A DNA stretch of 64,000 nucleotides, from contig NZ_JABAEB010000017.1 of assembly GCF_012584455.1 (NCBI RefSeq), forward strand, positions 1 through 64,000, given 5' to 3'. This DNA is from Shewanella oncorhynchi. GTDB lineage: Bacteria; Pseudomonadota; Gammaproteobacteria; Enterobacterales; Shewanellaceae. Below the pieces are notes generated by a model. It had not been told where the DNA came from. It worked only from the letters and a program-made list of their open reading frames with translations, and made no database searches. The position numbers and the translations under genes are program-made. Shown one piece after another: positions 35,615 to 45,242 of this stretch (its first letter is position 1; each line of letters begins with the position of its first letter).

Positions 35615-35642
35615 ATCATATTCAAAAAAAACAACATTTCAA
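35615..35642 (-). promoter_or_regulatory. Promoter of ilvIH
   Basis: Reading on the minus strand: TTGAAA (35642-35637), 16-nt spacer with a run of eight T, TATGAT (35620-35615), so transcription starts near 35608. Confidence 0.6.
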
Positions 35643-35780
35643 GCCTTTTATGTAAAAAATAACCAACTTGAAACAATTTCACGTTTGAATGGCTGGATAA
35701 CTTGCTGGAATCGCTAAGTAATCTAGGCTGATTTATGGGCTTATTTTATATTTTTCAGATTGTTAGATGCTTAAAAAGCA

Positions 35781-35805
35781 AAAACGGCACTAAAAGTGCC
35801 GTTTT
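35781..35805 (-). terminator. Terminator of the Bcr/CflA gene
   Basis: AAAACGGCACT pairs with AGTGCCGTTTT over a 3-nt loop, about 145 bp after the stop at 35952. Confidence 0.75.
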
Positions 35806-35951
35806 GGTGTGGGACGTTAGATAAGCAGATACTTAACTGTTGCGATTAAATATTACTTATTTGCTACAAAAAGCCAATGCGCTGTTTTCACGCGATCAAA
35901 CATGTGTTGCCGATGTGGCATTGGCATCCATGATTTCTTAAAAATAGATCC

Positions 35952-37175
35952 TTAAATCGTCGGCTGTATTTGATGCTTTGGACGATTAAATTGGCAAATA
36001 CCGACTAACACAATAGAGCCTAACATGAGGGCAGAGAAGGGCACTGCTGTGCCATCATAGAACACCGCTAATAATGGCCCCGCTAACGCGCCACAGCCAA
36101 ATCTTAAGGTGCCAATAACCGCCGTTGCCGTTCCGGTTTCTTGTTTGAACTTCATCAGCACTATCGCATCGGCGTTGACCGACATCACCCCTAGGCTGCC
36201 CATCAAAGGAATAAGCATGATCACGGTAAAATGATAGCTCATATCCAGTAGGTTGACGGTTAATAAACCAGCTCCCGCAATAGCGCCAAAAAAGGTCGAT
36301 ACGTGCAACATACGCAGCGAACCATAGCGGCCGACAATGCGAGTATTAATGATATTGGCCAACATCAAGGCGCCAACGTTGGTGCTAAACAAGATGGCAA
36401 AATAGGATTTATCTAAGGCAAAGACTTCCATATAAACGAAGGGGGATGCGGTGAGATAACAGAAAAACGCAAAAGACGTTAACACGCCGCTGGCAATGTT
36501 CAACTTAACGCCAGGTCGGGAAAATACGGTCGCATAGGCACCAAGAAACGATTTTTGGCTGCGAGTATCCATATCTTTATCGCTGGGCATTTTTAGCGCA
36601 AACAGCACGAGTAATAACAGGGTTGCGGCATAGGCAGATTGAATGAAGAAGATTAAATGCCAATCACCGAGCTCGAGGATCACGCTGCCAATGCTAGGTG
36701 CCAGTAATGGCGCTAACATCATGATTAAACTCACGTAAGACATACCTTTGGCGGTATTGTCGCCATAGACTTCTTTGATGTATCCCGGCACCACCACAGT
36801 CGCTGCTGCGCCGATAAAGGCCTGCAAAAAGCGTAGCCCAAGAAAGACTTCGACTTGACCAGCAAAACCAATCAGTAAACTGGTTAGCATAAAGCCACTC
36901 AGCCCCATTATCACCATAGGGCGACGGCCAATGCGGTCAGCTAAGGGACCGAAACACAACATGCCCAGTGCATAACCTGCTAAGTAGATACTCAGGGACT
37001 GTTGCACTGTTGTGATATCGGTATGAAAACTAAGGGCCAATGTCGACATCGCAGGTAAGTACATGTCGATGGCCAATGGTGTGATCGCGACAATCGCCGC
37101 TAGCATGGGAATAAGCAGTGCTAAATTCGGTATACGTCTACCGTTATGGGCAGAAGGTTGTGATTGTGGGTCCAC
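35952..37175 (-). CDS. Bcr/CflA-family multidrug efflux MFS transporter
   Basis: 407 residues with 12 predicted helices. The N-terminal ITPLAIDMYLPAMSTLA and the loop GPLADRIGRRPMVI are characteristic of the Bcr/CflA (DHA1) drug:proton antiporters. The start is a GTG at 37175 with GAGG upstream. A 16-bp palindrome at 37238-37253 lies just before it and could be the operator of a repressor. Substrate not determined. Confidence 0.85.
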   Translation of the reverse strand: MDPQSQPSAHNGRRIPNLALLIPMLAAIVAITPLAIDMYLPAMSTLALSFHTDITTVQQSLSIYLAGYALGMLCFGPLADRIGRRPMVIMGLSGFMLTSLLIGFAGQVEVFLGLRFLQAFIGAAATVVVPGYIKEVYGDNTAKGMSYVSLIMMLAPLLAPSIGSVILELGDWHLIFFIQSAYAATLLLLVLFALKMPSDKDMDTRSQKSFLGAYATVFSRPGVKLNIASGVLTSFAFFCYLTASPFVYMEVFALDKSYFAILFSTNVGALMLANIINTRIVGRYGSLRMLHVSTFFGAIAGAGLLTVNLLDMSYHFTVIMLIPLMGSLGVMSVNADAIVLMKFKQETGTATAVIGTLRFGCGALAGPLLAVFYDGTAVPFSALMLGSIVLVGICQFNRPKHQIQPTI

Positions 37176-37237
37176 TGTTACCTCGGGTGGCGAAAGAATT
37201 GAAAGCGTATTTCTCAGGGTTATGCGGCGTGGTTTAA

Positions 37238-37253
37238 ATTGTACTAGGACAAT
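37238..37253. promoter_or_regulatory. 16-bp near-palindrome upstream of the efflux gene
   Basis: ATTGTACTAGGACAAT: ATTGT/ACAAT arms around CTAG, 63 bp before the GTG start at 37175. Its shape suits a dimeric repressor. CTAGGACAA appears again near 37374. Confidence 0.4.
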
Positions 37254-37520
37254 TCACTCTAATCCGTCCATTTTTAGCCAGCATCTTGCACTAATTGGCA
37301 GTGTTTGGGGGAAAGTGAATTGTGCTTCGATCAATTTTCACGGTAAGGCATTAAGCAATAGCATAGTAAAGCGCTAGGACAAATAAACCAATCTTTGCGA
37401 TGATTTCTTTACCGTATTTTACCGATTAAATTGTAACTAAGTAGCAAGTCTCGATAATCGAGGCATAACCTTGGCGGCTCGAGCCGTTATCCTCCAATAT
37501 GCTTCATTCAAAAGTGTTAG

Positions 37521-37564
37521 TTGTCATCTGAGTGTCACTGCTTTGTCATCTAGGTGTCTTTTAT
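37521..37564 (+). promoter_or_regulatory. Tandem Pho boxes (four 11-bp units)
   Basis: TTGTCAT at 37521, GTGTCAC at 37532, TTGTCAT at 37543 and GTGTCTT at 37554, each exactly 11 bp apart, match the PhoB direct-repeat consensus CTGTCAT with 4-bp spacers. Four units mean two adjacent PhoB dimer sites. The gene starts 64 bp further on. Confidence 0.75.
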
Positions 37565-37627
37565 GCTGACTAATTTAGTGGGCTTTAGCTTCACCCTACT
37601 AAAAATAAAATATTCAGGAATGACACG

Positions 37628-39502
37628 ATGAAAACACAACGACTCCCGCTTGCAGCCGCCATTATGGCGAGCTTATTACTCGGTGCTTGCAGCGGTGATG
37701 ATGGCGCAGCAGGTGATAAAGGCGACAACGGCTTAAATTCACTGGTTAAAGTGACCGTATTAACTATCGGTGATGCAAATTGTCCCGCTGGTGGTCAGCG
37801 TATCGATACCGGATTAGATGCCAACCATAATGGACAATTGGATAACAGTGAAATTGCAGTCGCGCAAACCCAATATGTTTGCCAGCCACAAACTGCAAGC
37901 TTAAAAGCTGAGTTAATTGGTCGTCATCAGACTGGCGTTTATGGCTTAAGTGCCGCCGAAATTGTTGAATATCATAGTGCTTCAAACCGTATTTTTGTGG
38001 TTAATGCGATCAGCGGCAAAGTTGATATTATCGATGGCAGCTTATTAGCGACTGCATCAAACGCCACAGATCCTTTAGCATTGAATAATCTCGACAAATT
38101 AGCAGAACTCGATGTTGCTAAGGATGTGGGTCAAACCTTTATGGGTAGCGTTAACAGCGTGAGTATTTCAGGCAACTTGTTAGCGGCTGCCATTGAGCGT
38201 GGTGACGCTGCAGGCAATAAAACCCAAGCCAATGGTTTTGTGGCTTTTTATCAACTTAACGGCACAGATGCTCCGCAGTTTATCAGCGCCGTCGAAGTCG
38301 GTGCTTTACCCGATAATGTGGTGTTCACCCACGACGGTAAAACCTTACTCGTGGCCAATGAAGGCGAACCTAATCCTGCTTATACCTTAGATCCTGAAGG
38401 CAGTGTTGCGCTTATTGCGATTACTGACGGTAAGCCCGCAGCTACTGCGACCATCATAAATTTTAGTGCGTTTAATCAGGGCGGTGCGCGTGCAAGTGAA
38501 ATCACCGCTGACATTAAAATTAATGGTCCAATGGCGAGTGTGGCGCAGGATTTAGAACCTGAATATATCGCCATTAGCCAAGATAACCGCCGTGCATTTG
38601 TCAGTTTACAAGAGAACAATGCTATTGCCGTGATTGATATCGCCAATGCGAAAGTCTCGAAGATTTTACCGCTAGGCCTCAAAGATTACGGGCTTGATGT
38701 GAATAAAATTGATGCGAGTGACAAAGATAATCTTGTGAACCTGCAAAGTTACACAGGGGTGTACGGCATATATCAACCCGATACCCTTGCTAGCTACCGT
38801 TGGAATAACACTGACTTTATTGTAACTGCGAATGAAGGTGACTCCCGTGACTATGCGGCTTTTTCGGAAGAAGCCCGCGCAGGGGATTTAGTGCTCGACC
38901 CGAATCACCCACAATTTGCCGCCGCAAAAGATAAAACCCAATTAGCGCGTCTTAAGGTAACGAAGAGCATGGGGGACGATGATAAGGATGGCGACTACGA
39001 CAAAGTCGTGAGCTTTGGTGCTCGTTCCTTCTCGATTTGGAATGCTGATGGTCAGCAAGTGTTTGACAGTGGCAGTGATTTTGAACGTATTACCGCCGTA
39101 CTACTGGGGGATAAGTTCAACAATAACAACGAAGAAAATAAAGGTGATAGTCGCAGCGATGACAAGGGGCCAGAGCCAGAAGCTTTAGCCCTAGGCCAAA
39201 TTGGTCAACGACTATATGCCTTTGTTGGTTTAGAACGTACCTCTGGCTTTATGATCTATGACGTGACTAATCCTTTCGATGTGCATTTTGTCGACTATGT
39301 TGTGAATCGTGATTTTGAAGCTGACTTCGTTGTCGATACTGATACGGGTGAAGTTAAAGGGGATGCAACATTGGCGGGTGATTTAGGGCCAGAAGGGATG
39401 AGATTTGTCAGTGCCGATAAAAGCCCTAATGGTAATCCTTTGTTAATCATAGGCAATGAAGTTAGTGGCACCACGAGTGTTTACCAACTCAAGATTAAAT
39501 AG
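37628..39502 (+). CDS. Choice-of-anchor I family lipoprotein (phytase/phosphatase-like propeller)
   Basis: 624 residues. Lipoprotein signal with lipobox LLGAC, then CSGDDGAAGDKGDNGLN, a short collagen-like linker, then LVKVTVLTIGDANCPAGG (DUF7151-like) and a long propeller-type region typical of the choice-of-anchor I family (VANEGEPNP, VTANEGDSRDYA, YDVTNPFDVHFVDYV). Ser after the Cys points to the outer membrane. Related proteins are often annotated as alkaline phosphatase. The upstream Pho boxes argue for expression in phosphate starvation. A terminator follows. Enzyme activity is inference. Confidence 0.75.
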   Translation: MKTQRLPLAAAIMASLLLGACSGDDGAAGDKGDNGLNSLVKVTVLTIGDANCPAGGQRIDTGLDANHNGQLDNSEIAVAQTQYVCQPQTASLKAELIGRHQTGVYGLSAAEIVEYHSASNRIFVVNAISGKVDIIDGSLLATASNATDPLALNNLDKLAELDVAKDVGQTFMGSVNSVSISGNLLAAAIERGDAAGNKTQANGFVAFYQLNGTDAPQFISAVEVGALPDNVVFTHDGKTLLVANEGEPNPAYTLDPEGSVALIAITDGKPAATATIINFSAFNQGGARASEITADIKINGPMASVAQDLEPEYIAISQDNRRAFVSLQENNAIAVIDIANAKVSKILPLGLKDYGLDVNKIDASDKDNLVNLQSYTGVYGIYQPDTLASYRWNNTDFIVTANEGDSRDYAAFSEEARAGDLVLDPNHPQFAAAKDKTQLARLKVTKSMGDDDKDGDYDKVVSFGARSFSIWNADGQQVFDSGSDFERITAVLLGDKFNNNNEENKGDSRSDDKGPEPEALALGQIGQRLYAFVGLERTSGFMIYDVTNPFDVHFVDYVVNRDFEADFVVDTDTGEVKGDATLAGDLGPEGMRFVSADKSPNGNPLLIIGNEVSGTTSVYQLKIK

Positions 39503-39556
39503 TGGTGCATATAGCGAATGGCTCACCGATAGTTCATCAAGCTTGTCAGTAACATC

Positions 39557-39592
39557 AGCGCCAGTAGCATGCATGCTACTGGCGCTTTTTTT
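39557..39592 (+). terminator. Terminator of the choice-of-anchor lipoprotein gene
   Basis: AGCGCCAGTAGCATGC and its complement form a 30-bp perfect palindrome followed by seven T. Confidence 0.85.
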
Positions 39593-39686
39593 ATTCACTC
39601 TTCTACAATATTCGCCATTTTGTGTGAATTAACTTCATCTGAAATGGCGCATAAAAATTGGCTGAGCTTAATGGTCTTGAAGCGCT

Positions 39687-41045
39687 TTACACCACTGAAT
39701 AAGCATTTTGCACTAAGGAACGTATGGTCGATTCTATGCATTCAACCGCGAGATTGAATTGAGTGTCGTTTTCGGCGCCACCAAGGCTCAAGCGGATAAA
39801 ATTATCATGGCAATTAAAGTCATCACCATTACGGACTAATATGCCTTTTGCGGCCAGTGCGGTAACGAGATGATGGGCTTTGATATCTTCTGGCAGTTGT
39901 ATCCAACCGTTTAACCCTCGCCAAGTTTGGGTTAATCCCAGCCGTTCGCCCATGGCGATACAGTGACGTTGGCGTTGACGTACGAGCGTATCTCGTTCTG
40001 CAGTGATATGACCTTTCTTTATCAACTGACAGGCTATTTCAATATTCAGCGGCGACACCATCCAGCATTGGCTATGAATAGCGAGTCGCACTTGGGCGAT
40101 TAGTGGGTCAGGAACCAGAATAAAACCTTGCCTTAAGCCGCCAGAAAACAATTTTGACAGGCTGGAAATATAAATCACCCTTGGGATCGCCAGCTGTTTT
40201 GCTAATTGCCACAGGGGCGAATGCCATTCTTCAGGTAAACAATAATTCACGTCATCTTCAATGATATAGAATTGATATTGCTCTGATAATTCAAGGATTT
40301 TCTGCCGCTGTGATTCACTGTACTGAATGCAAGTGGGGTTTTGATTATTCAGTGTGAGATAGACTAATTTAGGGTTGTGGATCTGTAATAGGGCTTCAAA
40401 GCGCGGCAGATCTAATCCTTCGTGGGTAAGGGGCACTCCAACGCTAGTGACACCAAGCTGTTTAGCACAAATTCTCACGCCTGGATAACTGTATTGCTCG
40501 TGTAGCAGTATATCGCCTGTTGATAAAAATGCGCTCAAACAGGCAAAAATGGCTTGCTGGCCGCCATGGGTAAAGACCAGTTGCTCGGGCGTTTGCTGTA
40601 TGCCGCGTTGGTTTAACCATTGGTGGAACACTTGTTGGTGTTGATCTAATGGACTGGCGCGATAACCGAGTAACTGACTCAATTTAGTGGGGTCTTTCGC
40701 TAATTGGCTGAGGCAATCGCTTAGGGTGCTGATTTGATCTGTGAGTGGCTGCTGACAGGTCGCCATATTCAATTGTACGTTACCCATTTCAGGTACAGGG
40801 GAGGCGTTGACATAGGTGCCATCTCCCACTCGTGCTTCGACGTAACCCCTTTGTTCCGCCAATGCATAGGCGCGGGTCACAGTGCCAATAGTGATGCCTA
40901 AGGCATCAGCTAAACGGCGCTGCGGTGGCAGTTTACTACCTTGGGTTAACACCTTCTGCAAAATGCCTTGTTCTATGGCACTGACTAAGCGCTGATATCT
41001 CGGGCCTGAAAAAGTCGTTAGGTCTGGCGTCCAGATTGTACCCAT
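39687..41045 (-). CDS. MocR-type regulator (GntR wHTH fused to PLP aminotransferase)
   Basis: 452 residues. An N-terminal GntR winged helix (about 1-80: SKLPPQRRLADALGITIGTVTRAYALAEQRGY) is fused to a fold-type-I aminotransferase domain whose PLP lysine is in ISSLSKLFSGGLRQGF. MocR proteins sense PLP or amino-acid aldimines. It is divergent from a LysE-family exporter with only 92 bp between starts, so it probably controls that gene. Confidence 0.9.
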   Translation of the reverse strand: MGTIWTPDLTTFSGPRYQRLVSAIEQGILQKVLTQGSKLPPQRRLADALGITIGTVTRAYALAEQRGYVEARVGDGTYVNASPVPEMGNVQLNMATCQQPLTDQISTLSDCLSQLAKDPTKLSQLLGYRASPLDQHQQVFHQWLNQRGIQQTPEQLVFTHGGQQAIFACLSAFLSTGDILLHEQYSYPGVRICAKQLGVTSVGVPLTHEGLDLPRFEALLQIHNPKLVYLTLNNQNPTCIQYSESQRQKILELSEQYQFYIIEDDVNYCLPEEWHSPLWQLAKQLAIPRVIYISSLSKLFSGGLRQGFILVPDPLIAQVRLAIHSQCWMVSPLNIEIACQLIKKGHITAERDTLVRQRQRHCIAMGERLGLTQTWRGLNGWIQLPEDIKAHHLVTALAAKGILVRNGDDFNCHDNFIRLSLGGAENDTQFNLAVECIESTIRSLVQNAYSVV

Positions 41046-41112
41046 GACAATAAATCCATTGATCTCTAATATTCTCCGTATATTATTTATTGCATCTTTT
41101 TATGTCAACAAA

Positions 41113-41124
41113 TGTATGCATACA
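41113..41124. promoter_or_regulatory. Palindrome in the mocR/lysE divergent region
   Basis: TGTATGCATACA is a perfect 12-bp palindrome 13 bp before the exporter start and overlaps its likely promoter. Candidate operator. Confidence 0.4.
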
Positions 41125-41137
41125 ATTTAAGGCGAAT

Positions 41138-41764
41138 ATGAATACTGCACTACTTTATGATCCACAATTATGGACTTTAATGGCCTCGACCGCGCTGTTT
41201 TGCGCGACGATGACAATGACTCCCGGACCGAACAATATTCTCTTAGCTAGCTCTGGAGCGCATTTTGGTGTGCTGCGTACCGTGCCACATATTGCAGGGA
41301 TCCGCTTGGGTTCGACCTCTTTACATCTTGCGGTATTATTCGGCCTCGGTACCTTGTTTGAAGCATTACCGGTATTGCACCAAGTATTGAAATATTTCGC
41401 TTTAGCATATTTGCTGTATCTCGCGTACAAATTAGTGACGTCGCCAGTGCAGAGCACGCATTTGGATGATGGACGAAAACCTATGACGCTCATTGAAGCT
41501 GCATTATTTCAATGGATTAACCCTAAATCTTGGATGTCGACGATTACCCTGTGTAGCGCTTTTACATTAAGTGGCGATGGCTTTTGGTTGAGTGCGTTTC
41601 TTGGCGTATTAATGTTCAACATAGTGGGATTTCCTGCATCATTTACTTGGGTATTTGTCGGTGCCGCGATCAGTAAGAAACTCAATACCGATAGACGTAA
41701 GCGCCATTTTAATTGGTTTATGGGCAGCTTGCTCTTAGTGTCATTACCTATGATATTACGCTAG
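41138..41764 (+). CDS. LysE/RhtB-family amino-acid exporter
   Basis: 208 residues, about six membrane helices. TPGPNNILLASSGAHFG and WINPKSWM are hallmarks of the LysE/RhtB family. The ATG at 41138 with AAGG 5 nt upstream gives the usual family length; an in-frame ATG at 41090 adds unrelated residues. Divergent from the MocR regulator. Substrate unknown. Confidence 0.85.
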   Translation: MNTALLYDPQLWTLMASTALFCATMTMTPGPNNILLASSGAHFGVLRTVPHIAGIRLGSTSLHLAVLFGLGTLFEALPVLHQVLKYFALAYLLYLAYKLVTSPVQSTHLDDGRKPMTLIEAALFQWINPKSWMSTITLCSAFTLSGDGFWLSAFLGVLMFNIVGFPASFTWVFVGAAISKKLNTDRRKRHFNWFMGSLLLVSLPMILR

Positions 41765-41948
41765 CTTGGCTTGAATTAAGTGCCTAACCCTATAAATATT
41801 CTGAGGAAGACACTCGCGTAATGATTGGCTTTATGCCATAACCAACATACTATTGATGGCTTTTTAGGTAATGACCTTTTAGCTGAACATTTTCAGTCTC
41901 AGTTATACTTGTTGCTTATCTTGATAGTGTGTATATGGAGGTTGCCGA

Positions 41949-43706
41949 GTGAAGTTCCCTAGTTTGATTTCGTTTATGCCGGGATTGGCGCAATTATTAC
42001 AATATGAAAAGCAATGGCTTAGGGATGATGTGCGCGCAGGCTTATCCGTTGCCGCTGTGGCATTACCCGTAGCGATTGCTTATGCCCAGCTCACTGGTGT
42101 GAATGCTGCAGTGGGTTTGTATTCCTGCGTATTACCAATGTTGGTATACGCACTATTTGGCACCTCAAAACAATTAATCGTGGGTCCAGATGCGGCGACT
42201 TGTGCTGTTATCGCCGCGGTTGTCACGCCCCTAGCTGCAGGGGATAGCATGAAGCACTGGCAGTTAGTGATGACCATGACGGCCATGACAGGCTTTTGGT
42301 GCTTGATTGCGAGTCGTTTTAGGCTGGGGGTGCTCGCCGATTTTCTATCAAAGCCGATTTTGATGGGGTTGCTTAATGGCGTTGCAATTACCATTATCGT
42401 GGGACAGTTTTCAAAAATCTTCGGTTTTACCTTCGATGAGCGTTATCTAATCGAACGCCTCAGCGGTGCGCCTTCTTACTTATCCAAAACCCATTGGCCG
42501 ACATTGACTATGGGGATTGTGACGCTAGCGACTTATGCCTTAGTGAAACGGTTTCGTCCCCAATGGCCTGCTTCTATGTGCGCAATGGCGATGGCGGCTT
42601 TCCTTGTTTGGGTGTTTAACCTGACGAGCTTTGACATTAGCGTCGTCGGAGAAGTGACCTCAGGATTACCTTCATTCCAAGCGCCTGTATTTGATTTAGG
42701 TATCGCCCGTGAGCTTGTGGTACCAGCGCTTAACTTAGCCATGGTGAGCTTTGTGAGCATGATGTTGACGGCTCGAAGCTTTGCGGCAAAAAACGGTTAC
42801 GATATAGATGCCGATAAAGAGTTCAGGGCGTTAGGAATAGCCAATATAGCGTCTGCCATATCTCAAGGTTTTGCGGTGAGCGGCGCGGATTCCCGTACTG
42901 CGGTTAATGATGCCAATGGTGGTAAGAGCCAGTTAGTGTCTATCATTGCGGCGGTATTGATTGGTGTTGTGGCGCTATTTTTCACTGCGCCTTTGAAGTT
43001 CATCCCCAGTGCCGCCTTAGGTGTAGTGCTGGTGATCGCCTCTATCTCGCTTATCGATTTAAAGTCACTGTGGAATCTGCGAGTGCGGGATAGGTCTGCT
43101 TTTCTACTTGCCTGTATCACCTTGTTCTCTGTGTTGTTTATTGGGGTTATCCCTGGGATAACCTTGGCTGTATTACTGGGTTTATTCCAGTTCCTTGCTA
43201 CTGTGATGCGGCCTACGGATCAAGTGCTTGGTTTAGATAATAAGGGCGTTATCCGCAGTGTCGATGAATCGGGTAAAGCTAAATCGGTTCCAGGAGTATT
43301 TATATATCGCTTTAATTCACCGTTAACTTACTTTAATGCGACGTATTTTAAGCGCCGTTTACTGGAAAAGTTTATTCGGGAATCTGAGCCTGTTGATTGC
43401 ATCATTATTGATGCAGTGCCTTGTTTTACCCATTTGGATTTAAGTGTGATGGCCATGTTGGCTGATTTACATCAACTGCTTAAAAAACGTGGCGTTCGTT
43501 TAGTGCTTGCGGGACGTAAACGGCAGATGCTGAGTTGGTTTGAGCAAGCGGGCATGCAGACAGGGGAAGGTGGTATTTTGATCCGGCCAGATTTGTATCT
43601 CGCCCTTAAAATGAATCAAAGCTATAAACAAGCCTTGGCTGAAGGGCAAGCGCCTGTGATCCAAAAAGTTCCTGATGACTCGGTATTGTTGCACAGTCAT
43701 TTGTAG
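41949..43706 (+). CDS. SulP/SLC26-family anion transporter with STAS domain
   Basis: 585 residues. About 12-14 membrane helices (to about 430) followed by a cytoplasmic STAS domain (about 445-565: CIIIDAVPCFTHLDLSVMAML). SulP proteins carry sulfate, bicarbonate or other anions; which one cannot be told here. The start is a GTG at 41949 with GGAGG 7 nt upstream; the ATG in that GGAGG runs immediately into a stop. Confidence 0.9.
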   Translation: MKFPSLISFMPGLAQLLQYEKQWLRDDVRAGLSVAAVALPVAIAYAQLTGVNAAVGLYSCVLPMLVYALFGTSKQLIVGPDAATCAVIAAVVTPLAAGDSMKHWQLVMTMTAMTGFWCLIASRFRLGVLADFLSKPILMGLLNGVAITIIVGQFSKIFGFTFDERYLIERLSGAPSYLSKTHWPTLTMGIVTLATYALVKRFRPQWPASMCAMAMAAFLVWVFNLTSFDISVVGEVTSGLPSFQAPVFDLGIARELVVPALNLAMVSFVSMMLTARSFAAKNGYDIDADKEFRALGIANIASAISQGFAVSGADSRTAVNDANGGKSQLVSIIAAVLIGVVALFFTAPLKFIPSAALGVVLVIASISLIDLKSLWNLRVRDRSAFLLACITLFSVLFIGVIPGITLAVLLGLFQFLATVMRPTDQVLGLDNKGVIRSVDESGKAKSVPGVFIYRFNSPLTYFNATYFKRRLLEKFIRESEPVDCIIIDAVPCFTHLDLSVMAMLADLHQLLKKRGVRLVLAGRKRQMLSWFEQAGMQTGEGGILIRPDLYLALKMNQSYKQALAEGQAPVIQKVPDDSVLLHSHL

Positions 43707-43742
43707 TTAACTGTAATGCCTTGTTTGATTAAACTGGGTCAT

Positions 43743-43775
43743 AAAATAGCGCAGCTTAAGGTTGCGCTATTTTTT
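43743..43775 (+). terminator. Terminator of the SulP gene
   Basis: AAAATAGCGCA pairs with TGCGCTATTTTT over a 8-9-nt loop, 37 bp after the stop. Confidence 0.8.
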
Positions 43776-43838
43776 GTCTTAATTTGATAAGTAAATCAAT
43801 GGTATGACTAGCCTTTTGAAGGTATTCAGTTTTACCGT

Positions 43839-44036
43839 TTAGTCTTTGAGAATTCTATCTAGGGGAATAAAACCGTGAAAACCATAATAACCCATAGGGC
43901 CGAGTATCAGACTCAGTAGGCACCATAAGCACTTTTTGTTGGTGCTGAGATCCACTTTACTTTTGAAGGCCCGAAGGGCAAATAGACAATGCAATAGCAC
44001 CAGGCCCCCAAGCATAATAACGATATTAATATCCAT
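43839..44036 (-). CDS. Small two-helix membrane protein
   Basis: 65 residues from ATG 44036 (or 68 from the TTG at 44045). Two membrane spans (about 5-22 and 42-60) joined by a basic loop, with the motif CLWCLLSLILGPMGYYGF, which recalls the PLD-nuclease N-terminal or YbjQ-like small membrane families. GGA is the only upstream ribosome site. No operon partner. Function unknown. Confidence 0.55.
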   Translation of the reverse strand: MDINIVIMLGGLVLLHCLFALRAFKSKVDLSTNKKCLWCLLSLILGPMGYYGFHGFIPLDRILKD

Positions 44037-44223
44037 ATTTTCCAACTGTCTTATCCTTGTGTTCTATCATTCACGTCCTTGAGTCTTTAGGCGTGGTTAC
44101 TTTTCTTGAGAATATTGTCTAGCTACGATTAGCTAAATTAGGTACCTAGTGGCAAATACCTTACTCGAATATTTTACCGATGGCTATAACATAAAATAAA
44201 AATAATCTTTAAATATTATTGGC

Positions 44224-44880
44224 TTACATGTCTCCTAACAAGCAAGTTGGAGAATGGCTAGCGTCCCAGATCACATATTTTTCCATCGCACGAATAAATA
44301 TTTCACTCGAAATGAGGTTTTCTAGCCAAGCGGCGAGTCGCGGAAAATCATCACTCAGTGCACGTTTGAGATCCACTGCGGCAAATTGGCGTACAAAAGG
44401 CACGATGGCGTAATCAGCAACGCGAGGTGTATCGGCGACTAAAAAGGGGTGTTGCCCTAAGCATGTTTCAAGTTGCAGGAGGAAATGACTCGCCTGCTGA
44501 TAATAATAAGCTTGCGTTTGCTCAGGGTAACGGTCGGCATATTTATAGCGGTCAAGCCATGGTTTAAATTGTTGATCATTTTGTGTGATAAGCTGTGCCA
44601 TTTTATCTTCAATAGCAGGATTTTGCTGACACAATAGATCTAAGGGGTCTGCTTGCGTGAGTGCCCAGCGCATGATCTCAAGACTTTCGGCAATCACCTC
44701 ACCGTTTGCTAGTACTAATACCGGCACAGTCCCCTTAGGTGAGGCAGCTAGCATTTGTGGTGGTTTGGCTTTAAGGGTGATTTCACGGACTTCAACATTG
44801 CATTGGGCTAATAAGAGTCCCAAACGTGCTCGCATAGCATAGGGGCAACGGCGGAAGGTGTATAAGACGGCTAGCGTCAT
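44224..44880 (-). CDS. Glutathione S-transferase family protein
   Basis: 218 residues. Thioredoxin-fold N-terminal domain with redox-type CPYA (Cys12) and a cis-Pro motif GTVPVLVL, then SLEIMRWAL and an all-helical C-terminal domain (about 90-215). Cys-class GSTs of this type act in thiol transfer or dehydroascorbate reduction rather than detoxification. Single gene. Confidence 0.85.
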   Translation of the reverse strand: MTLAVLYTFRRCPYAMRARLGLLLAQCNVEVREITLKAKPPQMLAASPKGTVPVLVLANGEVIAESLEIMRWALTQADPLDLLCQQNPAIEDKMAQLITQNDQQFKPWLDRYKYADRYPEQTQAYYYQQASHFLLQLETCLGQHPFLVADTPRVADYAIVPFVRQFAAVDLKRALSDDFPRLAAWLENLISSEIFIRAMEKYVIWDASHSPTCLLGDM

Positions 44881-45242
44881 TCGGATTTCCTCTACTGTAC
44901 GGCGCTAATGCGATGGAAGTTGATGCGACTAAAGCTGATGTCAGCGTGTCATGCTTATTGACGACGCGAGTATGCCAATGCGAATGTTGCGTGCTAATCA
45001 TGCAATATTCAAAGGGCGCAGATGGTAACGCTTTCATACTGGGATTTCTGCTTAAATTGCCATCATAGAATGATTTTTCTCACCACTGTGCGTAAAGAAT
45101 TAAAGACCCTGTATTTTATCTGTGTTTATCTTGCTGTGACTCAGGTAGAATTCCGCGCTATTTTTGGGATCTGCAGCAAGGCTGCAGATGATTGATTTGT
45201 TTATGCACTGGAAATTAAGTTCCAGCCAGCAAAGAGGGTGTT
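44881..45242. other. Gene-free stretch between the GST and trhO
   Basis: Divergent promoter region for both genes; I see no additional gene or strong hairpin. Confidence 0.5.
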
